Shown: positions 58,971 through 64,000 of the stretch, piece after piece | Layout: the number at the start of each line of letters is the position of its first letter | Position numbering within the stretch: the stretch's first letter is position 1 | The notes under the pieces: generated by a model | What the model saw: the letters and a program-made list of their open reading frames with translations, nothing else | What the model was told of the DNA's origin: nothing | Databases searched by the model: none | Assembly: GCF_014287895.1 (NCBI RefSeq) | Contig: NZ_JACOPP010000005.1 | Coordinates: 62,001 to 126,000 of the forward strand | Direction: 5' to 3' | Length of the DNA: 64,000 nucleotides | Origin: Lawsonibacter hominis | Lineage (GTDB): Bacteria > Bacillota > Clostridia > Oscillospirales > Oscillospiraceae | Position numbers and translations under genes: made by a program

Positions 58971-59166
58971 TGGCGGCCTCCCGGCGCAGCGCCGCGGACC
59001 GGTCGGCACAGGCTTCCCGATAGACCACCTCCACCGGACCATGGCTGCGGGTGTATTTGGCGCCCTTTCCCGCGTTGTGGAGGGCGCAGCGGCGCTCCAC
59101 GTCGGTGGTGCTGCCGGTATAAAGAGAGCCGTCCCGGCAGCGCAGCATATAGACCCAATAAGACAC
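58927..59166 (-). CDS. GIY-YIG nuclease superfamily protein (UPF0213 type)
   Basis: 79 residues. WVYMLRCRDGSLYTGST is the GIY-YIG core and YTRSHGPVEVVY the following conserved segment, as in UPF0213 proteins. GAGGGGAACGGTTC precedes a GTG start at 59166. The gene overlaps the 3' end of the convergent membrane-protein gene. Downstream of dus by 12 bp. Confidence 0.9.
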   Translation of the reverse strand: MSYWVYMLRCRDGSLYTGSTTDVERRCALHNAGKGAKYTRSHGPVEVVYREACADRSAALRREAAIKRLTRSEKLALCR

Positions 59167-59178
59167 GAACCGTTCCCC

Positions 59179-60135
59179 TCACCAGATGACCGCCGCATCC
59201 TCCCGAAGGGGGAGCGACTGGAAGATATGATTCACCGCCGCTTCATAGGCGGCCGGGTCGGCCGCCTTGCGCAGGGCCTTGGCCTGGCCCGCCCCGTCCT
59301 GAAACAGGCCCAGCAGATAGGACCAGAATTCCTTCATCCGCAGGGTGGCGTTGCGGCGGCTGCCGAAGGCCTGCGCATAACCCGCGTAGAGTTCGTCGTG
59401 GAAGGCGCGCAGCGCCCCGCGGTCTGCGCCCGGTCCGCCCCGGGCCTTGGAGAAAAGCGCCGGGTCGGCCACGGCCCCCCGGCCCGCCATCAGGGCCGTT
59501 ACGCCGGGAAAGCGCCGGATCAGGGCGGCGCAGTCCGCCGCCGTGACCAGGTCCCCATTGTAGCACACCGGGGCGCGGCAGCTTGCCAGTGCGGCGGCAA
59601 AGGCGTCCAGCCGTGGCTGATTCCGGTAAAAGTCCTTCTGCACCCTAGGGTGGATGATCAGCTCGCAGACGGGATAGCGGTTGAAAAGCTCCAGCAGAGG
59701 GAAAAATTCCTCCGGGTCCCTCAGGCCGAGCCGGGTTTTGATGGAGACGGGGATGCCGGCACGGGCATAGATGCCGTCCAGCAGGCGCTCTAATTCCTCC
59801 CTCCGCCCCAGAAGGCCCGAGCCCTTTCCCTTGGCCACCACCGTGCCGGAAGGACAGCCCAGATTCAGGTTGACCTCCCGATAACCCAGGTCTGCCAGCA
59901 CTCCGGCGGCCCAAAGAAAATCATCCGCGCTGCGGGTGAGCAGCTGGGGTACGGCGTACAGGCCCCGATTGTGCTCAGGCAGGAAATCGGAGGCCTCCCG
60001 GCGGGTGAAGGCGTGTTCCTGCCGGGGCGAAAGAAAGGGCATGAAGTACCGGTCCACCCCGGAGAACCAGTGGCGGTGGGCCTGGCGAAAGAGCCAGCCG
60101 GTCACCCCCTCCATGGGGGCGAAGTAGTAACGCAT
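59179..60135 (-). CDS. dus: tRNA-dihydrouridine synthase
   Basis: 318 residues. FAPMEGVTG at the start, LNLGCPSGTVVAKGKGSGLL with the catalytic Cys, VSIKTRLG and IIHPRVQKDFY with the FMN-contacting residues. Reduces uridine in the tRNA D-loop. It is shorter at the C terminus than DusB proteins; the subtype is not assigned. Followed by the GIY-YIG gene in the same direction. Confidence 0.92.
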   Translation of the reverse strand: MRYYFAPMEGVTGWLFRQAHRHWFSGVDRYFMPFLSPRQEHAFTRREASDFLPEHNRGLYAVPQLLTRSADDFLWAAGVLADLGYREVNLNLGCPSGTVVAKGKGSGLLGRREELERLLDGIYARAGIPVSIKTRLGLRDPEEFFPLLELFNRYPVCELIIHPRVQKDFYRNQPRLDAFAAALASCRAPVCYNGDLVTAADCAALIRRFPGVTALMAGRGAVADPALFSKARGGPGADRGALRAFHDELYAGYAQAFGSRRNATLRMKEFWSYLLGLFQDGAGQAKALRKAADPAAYEAAVNHIFQSLPLREDAAVIW

Positions 60136-60197
60136 GTCGATCAGGTCCCTTTCCGCAGGATACGTACGGCTCTGGCCATGGGCACGCCGGAGCCGGG

Positions 60198-60887
60198 TCA
60201 GGCCCGGTAGTCTTTACTGATGAGCAGATGGACGTAATACTGGCGCAGGGAGGCGTAATGCCGGCGGACCGCCTGCTCGGCGGCGGCGGCGTCCCCGGCG
60301 GCGAGCTGCTCACAGATCGCCTTGTGCTCCTGATAGGAACGCTCCGAGAGGGTCATGTCGTGGAGGGAACGGGCAATAAAGCGCAGCTGCTGGTTGTGAA
60401 GCTGCTCATAGATGCCCTGCAAACGGTGGTTGCCGGCCTTTGCCACAATAAATTCATGGAAGCGCTGGTCCCATACGGAGGTCTCATAGGGATCTCCGCT
60501 GTCGATGGCCTGCCGGTTGCGCTGGATGATCCGGCCCAGCGTCTCCAGAGCGAACGCGTCGGGGCGTTCGGCCCATAGACGAACGGCATAGAGCTGGCAC
60601 AGCTCGATCAGGTCATAGACCTCCAGGATATCCTCCAGAGAGAAATCCGCCACGACCGTACCCTTGCCGGGCTGGTAGGAGAGAAACCCCTCAAAGGTGA
60701 GCTGCTGAAGGGCGTTTCGGATGGGGGAACGGCTGACCCCATAGATATCGCACAGTTTGCGTTCCACCATGACGGTGCCGGCGGGAAATTCATCGCGCAG
60801 GATGGCGTCCCGGATGAGCTTGTAGACTTGCTGCTGCTTGCTCTCCGGGGCCTGGACCAGCGCGTTGGTATCATGCTGAGTTGGCAT
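60198..60887 (-). CDS. GntR-family regulator with FCD ligand domain
   Basis: 229 residues. N-terminal winged HTH (VERKLCDIYGVSRSPIRNALQQL), then an all-helical FCD domain with metal-binding residues in FHEFIVAKAGNHRL, EHKAICEQL and RRHYASLRQYY, as in FadR-subfamily repressors. The start at 60887 follows AGGAAAGGAG. A palindrome in its own leader suggests autoregulation; the divergent DUF624 gene may be a second target. Confidence 0.9.
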   Translation of the reverse strand: MPTQHDTNALVQAPESKQQQVYKLIRDAILRDEFPAGTVMVERKLCDIYGVSRSPIRNALQQLTFEGFLSYQPGKGTVVADFSLEDILEVYDLIELCQLYAVRLWAERPDAFALETLGRIIQRNRQAIDSGDPYETSVWDQRFHEFIVAKAGNHRLQGIYEQLHNQQLRFIARSLHDMTLSERSYQEHKAICEQLAAGDAAAAEQAVRRHYASLRQYYVHLLISKDYRA

Positions 60888-60929
60888 TGGCTTGGCGCTC
60901 CTTTCCTGCTCCATCCGCAAAACCGGTTG

Positions 60930-60989
60930 GAATACCACAGGTATTCTGCCTTTGTACCATATTATACCGAAGACGCCGCCGCCTGTAAA
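60930..60989 (-). promoter_or_regulatory. gntR promoter with operator
   Basis: Minus strand TTTACA (60989-60984), 17 bp, TATAAT (60966-60961). GAATACC-ACA-GGTATTC (60930-60946) is a perfect inverted repeat at about +8 to +24, a good site for repression by the gene product. Confidence 0.7.
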
Positions 60990-61018
60990 GGTGAAAATCA
61001 GGCGCCCGCAGCGTGTGA

Positions 61019-61047
61019 TTGACCTGAGGGCCGGAATGGGGTACAAT
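61019..61047 (+). promoter_or_regulatory. Promoter of the DUF624 gene
   Basis: TTGACC (61019-61024), 17 bp, TACAAT (61042-61047), divergent from the gntR promoter. Confidence 0.7.
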
Positions 61048-61088
61048 AAAGGCAGTGTCGGACGTAATGCGGAGAGGAGGCGGCAGAT

Positions 61089-61727
61089 TTGTTTGGCAGA
61101 ATATTCAACCCGGAGAACGCCTTTTTCCGGACCGCGGACAAGCTGGCGGACCTGGTGATGCTGAGTTTGATGTGGGCGCTGTGCAGCATTCCGCTGGTTA
61201 CCCTTGGCCCGGCGACGGCGGCGTTGTACGACGCGGCGGTCAAGATCTTGCGCCGCGGGGAGGCGGGGAACATTTACCAGCGCTTCTTCCATTCCTTTCG
61301 GCTCAATTTCAAGGTGGGCGCGCTTACTTCGCTTGCAGTGCTGGCGGCGGCGGTTCTGCTGTACGGCCTGGGAAATTTCCTTTACCGGCTGGCGCTGACG
61401 GGGAAGGCGGGCGTGGTCCTTTACTATGCCTATCTGCTTTTGCTGCTTCTGCCCATCGGGATGATCAGCTATCTCTTCCCCGTGCTCTCACGGTTCACCT
61501 TCGGCGCGGGAGGACTGATCGGCACCTGCTGGAAACTGGCGCTGAACCATCTTCCTTCCACGCTGCTGCTGGGGCTGCTGACGGCGGCGGCCGCGTGGGC
61601 GTGTCTCTCCTTCTGGATCCCCGTGCTGGTTCTGCCGGCCGTGGCCGCGCTGCTGGCCTCTTTGCCGTTGGAGCGTATCTTCAGACCCTATCTGGAGCTC
61701 CCCGGCGGCGGGGAGACGGAGGAATAG
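61089..61727 (+). CDS. DUF624 (YesL-like) membrane protein
   Basis: 212 residues with about five spans. The start FNPENAFFRTADKLADLVMLSLMWALCSIP and LGPATAALYDAAVKI match YesL/DUF624 proteins, which commonly sit beside carbohydrate ABC-transporter or utilisation genes. TTG start at 61089 after GGAGAGGAGG. No sugar gene lies nearby, so the partner is unknown. Confidence 0.88.
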   Translation: MFGRIFNPENAFFRTADKLADLVMLSLMWALCSIPLVTLGPATAALYDAAVKILRRGEAGNIYQRFFHSFRLNFKVGALTSLAVLAAAVLLYGLGNFLYRLALTGKAGVVLYYAYLLLLLLPIGMISYLFPVLSRFTFGAGGLIGTCWKLALNHLPSTLLLGLLTAAAAWACLSFWIPVLVLPAVAALLASLPLERIFRPYLELPGGGETEE

Positions 61728-61766
61728 ACGGCGGCGGAAGGTCCGGCCCGATGAAAGCTTGATCTG

Positions 61767-61812
61767 AAAAAGGATGGAGAATTGCCGTTTTGAGCAATTC
61801 TCCATCCTTTTT
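61767..61812. terminator. Bidirectional terminator
   Basis: 19-bp arms AAAAAGGATGGAGAATTGC and complement around an 8-nt loop, between DUF624 and the convergent LytTR gene. Confidence 0.92.
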
Positions 61813-61864
61813 GGTTGGCGTTTTATTGATCGGATGAGATAAGCTGGCTTCCAGAACAGGGCCG

Positions 61865-62587
61865 TTATGGAATGGGCTTGGAGTTCGCCTGCGGTTGGAC
61901 ATAATCCAGATAGGCCTGACGGATGGATTTCAGATCCCGCTGGCGGATCAATACGCTCTCGCCGGTGGTCAAATGAAATTGTCGGTCGGCCTGGGCGATA
62001 AAGTCCATGTTGACCAGATAGCTCTGATGACAGCGGAGAAAACGGCTGTCGCTGAGTTCCGCCTCGATTTTTCCCAGCTTTTTATAGACGATGTAACAAC
62101 TGCCGTCGCTGCGGTGGAGGATACACTTGGAGTTGGAGCTCTCTATGAACGTGATCTCGGTATACGGTACACGGACGATTCGCATCCGCTGCTGTACCTG
62201 GTACGTGCAGGTATCAAAATCCTGAAGGACGCGGTCCATACACCGGCACAGCTTATCGAAGCTGTGGGGCTTGAGCAGGTATCCGGCGGCCGCCACGTCA
62301 TAGCTGTCCACCGCGAAATCAGCCGAGGCGGTCAGAAAAATGATCGCGCCGTCAAAACCAAGGGCGCGAAGCTTGTGCGCCGCGTCGATGCCGAGCAGGC
62401 CGTTCATATAGATATCCAGAAAGATGATATCAAACCAGCAGCCATCCTCTACGTCGCACACCAGATTGATGCCGCTGTTATATTGGGCCAATTTGTATTG
62501 AAATGGTTTTTGTGCGAAATAGATGTGTAGCAGTTCAACAATCAATTCACGGTCAAAGGCACTGTCGTCACAGACCGCGATGTGCAT
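61865..62587 (-). CDS. LytTR-type response regulator
   Basis: 240 residues. N-terminal receiver with acidic pocket (VCDDSAFDR), phosphoacceptor in IIFLDIYMNG and a Lys in GYLLKPHS. The C-terminal LytTR DNA-binding domain carries VPYTEITFIESSNSKCILH and FLRCHQSYLVN. AgrA/VirR-like. GGGAGG precedes the ATG at 62587. No histidine kinase lies in the window, so it is an orphan here. Confidence 0.92.
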   Translation of the reverse strand: MHIAVCDDSAFDRELIVELLHIYFAQKPFQYKLAQYNSGINLVCDVEDGCWFDIIFLDIYMNGLLGIDAAHKLRALGFDGAIIFLTASADFAVDSYDVAAAGYLLKPHSFDKLCRCMDRVLQDFDTCTYQVQQRMRIVRVPYTEITFIESSNSKCILHRSDGSCYIVYKKLGKIEAELSDSRFLRCHQSYLVNMDFIAQADRQFHLTTGESVLIRQRDLKSIRQAYLDYVQPQANSKPIP

Positions 62588-62824
62588 GAAAACACCTCCC
62601 GATTTGATGAAAGGGCAGGAATTGAACCACCAAAGCAAAACACACGATATTCCATATAATAGAAAATATGGTGTGCTTTTTCAACAAGATATTGTTGCTG
62701 CCGCAGGCCGAACTATGACAAATTCATCGACCAACGCCCTGTTTTCACCAAAAGCGTACAACCGGTGCCTGTTGTGCTAAGATAGGGACCAGAACAAAAG
62801 AAACCACAGAGAGGAGAAGCCATC

Positions 62825-63055
62825 ATGGTTGCTTATCAGGCGGTTCAGGAGGAGTTCCATGATCACGACTTAGGCGTATATACTGCTTTTGGTGTGTGTG
62901 CCTATCAAATCGTAGAACAGCAGCAGGAACAGGTTGCATACATTCCGGACGTGTTTTTAAGCACAGAGACTGCCCAGCACTTCGTAGAGATTTGCAACCG
63001 GCTGCAGCTGGAAATCATCCACTTGCGCGAGGTGATTGAAGACGCGATTTTATAA
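62825..63055 (+). CDS. DUF6514-like small protein
   Basis: 76 residues. The layout YTAFGVCAYQIVEQ, YIPDVFLSTETAQHFVEICNRLQLEIIHLREVIED is like small DUF6514-type proteins of Clostridia. Function unknown. AGAGAGGAGAAG precedes the ATG. Monocistronic as far as I can see; the 237 bp upstream hold an A/T-rich stretch and no further gene. Confidence 0.65.
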   Translation: MVAYQAVQEEFHDHDLGVYTAFGVCAYQIVEQQQEQVAYIPDVFLSTETAQHFVEICNRLQLEIIHLREVIEDAIL

Positions 63056-63340
63056 AGGACCGGAAAAATCAGGGCGAACCACAGAAACGGTACTCCGAAA
63101 CGGGATGGTTCCGTGCCGGAGTCCGTTCTCATTTTGTCACATTTCATATTATATCGCGTATTACGGCAGGACGCAATAAAAATTGCGTTATTTTCCAGCC
63201 GCTTTGCTGCCAAAACGTTTGCAATGCCAAAGCGCAGCAAAGTGGAGCGTTCCGACTGCGGGGGAGGCCGTCGGGTGCAGCGGATCAAATCCCGCAGACG
63301 CTGTGCGGAAAAGGATGGGTTTAAAAATCAGAAAAAAATG

Positions 63341-63386
63341 GTTGCAGCTGCAACCGTTTTTTTCTGATTTTGTGCTATACTATAAA
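63341..63386 (+). promoter_or_regulatory. Cupin operon promoter with Crp/Fnr-type operator
   Basis: GTTGCAGCTGCAAC (63341-63354) is a perfect palindrome, extended to GG...CC, and differs in one base from the operator at 6408-6421. TATACT (63376-63381) follows by 21 nt, placing the operator about 41 bp before the expected start near 63388. The rest of the 361-bp gap (63056-63340) shows no gene. Confidence 0.68.
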
Positions 63387-63416
63387 CAATCTTGTCCCAT
63401 GGAAGGAGCGGAATCC

Positions 63417-63746
63417 ATGCAGCAATTCAAACATCTTCCCATCAACCATACAGAACAGCTCTCCGGTATGGTCACATTCCAGCCGAACCGTGTGGTGAGC
63501 ATGGCGCTTTCCCGGAATGAGCATTGCCAAATGACGCTGCTCGCCTTCGCTGATAAGGAGGGCGTCAGCGAGGAGAGCTATCCGGGAGACACCTTCTACT
63601 ATGTTTTGGAGGGGGAGATGCCGTTACGGGTTAACGGCGCTTGCCACCTGCTCGGGGCCGGCGACTGTATGGCGGTGCCGGCGGGCACGCTGCACGCGGT
63701 GGGAGGCGGGCCCGCATTCAAGCTGCTGCAGATTACCGTGCAATGA
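63417..63746 (+). CDS. Cupin-domain protein
   Basis: 109 residues, a single cupin barrel: GDTFYYVLEGEMPLRVNG (motif 1 area) and GDCMAVPAGTLHAVGG (motif 2 with His). Such small cupins may bind a metal or small ligand. AAGGAG precedes the ATG at 63417. The next cupin gene is a paralog 23 bp away. Confidence 0.85.
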   Translation: MQQFKHLPINHTEQLSGMVTFQPNRVVSMALSRNEHCQMTLLAFADKEGVSEESYPGDTFYYVLEGEMPLRVNGACHLLGAGDCMAVPAGTLHAVGGGPAFKLLQITVQ

Positions 63747-63769
63747 TCAAAAAAGTTGGAGGAAAACAG

Positions 63770-64000
63770 ATGGAACAGCTCATCAAGAATTTGGACCGTG
63801 CGCAGCCTCTGCCGCTGAAAGAGCAGGTGGCTTACGAGAAGGGCAAGGTCGTCAGCCTCACCCTGACCCAGCGTCCCGGCGTGGGAATGACGTTGTTTGC
63901 CTTTGATGCGGGAGAAGGCATCAGCACCCATGCTGCGCCCGGCGACGCCATGGTTTATGTTTTAGACGGCGAGGCGCAGATCACGATCGGCGGCGCGGCG
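63770..64000 (+). CDS. Cupin-domain protein, partial (cut by window end)
   Basis: At least 77 residues, open at the window edge. GDAMVYVLDGEAQITIGG matches the first cupin motif region and is parallel to the gene before it (KGKVVSLTLTQRPGVGMTLFAFD). GGAGG precedes the ATG at 63770. Same operon. Confidence 0.88.
   Translation, partial: MEQLIKNLDRAQPLPLKEQVAYEKGKVVSLTLTQRPGVGMTLFAFDAGEGISTHAAPGDAMVYVLDGEAQITIGGAA

Overview
The window is a stretch of bacterial chromosome from a GC-rich anaerobic Firmicute, most likely an Oscillospiraceae-type Clostridium (Flavonifractor, Intestinimonas or Lawsonibacter relatives). The pointers are an IreB-family regulator, a T-box leader on pheST, a CD1247-type protein after efp, LytR-CpsA-Psr and RsfS genes, a FeoA-FeoB fusion, oxygen and nitric-oxide defence by superoxide reductase, ferritin and hybrid-cluster protein, frequent TTG and GTG starts, and strong AGGAGG-type ribosome sites. 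I see no prophage, CRISPR array, transposase or rRNA.

Layout. 1-5.5 kb is a minus-strand purine operon, purE-purC-purF-like-purM-purN-purO, behind a 188-nt leader that ends in an attenuator-like terminator. 5.7-7.1 kb holds a divergent ferredoxin and Crp/Fnr-regulator pair. 7.2-12.5 kb carries ireB and a pyrimidine salvage cluster: PreA-like oxidoreductase, LacI repressor, cytosine permease and cytosine deaminase. 12.5-16.4 kb is pheST with its T-box. 16.6-20.2 kb has a MATE transporter, nnr and a lipoprotein. 20.3-21.6 kb is a DUF3793-flavodoxin operon behind three matching palindromes. 21.7-27.6 kb has malQ, a DUF4358 lipoprotein, a clpC-type ATPase, a ferredoxin and an LpdD-like gene. 28-31.6 kb is a stress island: ferritin, superoxide reductase, HcpR-like regulator and hcp. 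32-42 kb holds tRNA-Leu and a housekeeping run: smc, ftsY, rph, rdgB, yhbY, nadD-yqeK, LCP and rsfS. 42-44 kb has an ECF sigma factor with its partner. 44.7-52.7 kb has leuS, a VOC protein, rpsU, yqeG, an endonuclease IV-like protein, pepP, efp and a CD1247-type gene. 53-59 kb has feoAB, a small Cys-rich membrane protein, a sirtuin, and a DUF2975/XRE membrane and lipoprotein cluster. 59-64 kb has dus, a GntR regulator, a DUF624 protein, a LytTR regulator and two cupins.

Two observations stand out. First, two unrelated genes (rsfS and efp) each carry a second copy of their own 3' end downstream. In both cases the copies are separated by a 146-187 bp structured element with a shared core and a terminal hairpin. 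This looks like a small mobile element that duplicates or replaces gene 3' ends. Second, a 14-bp palindrome of the form GTTG..N..CAAC sits about 41 bp upstream of the predicted transcription start at three places up to 57 kb apart: the ferredoxin gene, hcp, and the cupin operon. Two of these places are beside Crp/Fnr genes. This points to a shared redox or nitrosative-stress regulon.

Gene starts were chosen from ribosome-binding sites and family lengths. All functional statements rest on reading the sequence and on general knowledge of families; no database search was run.
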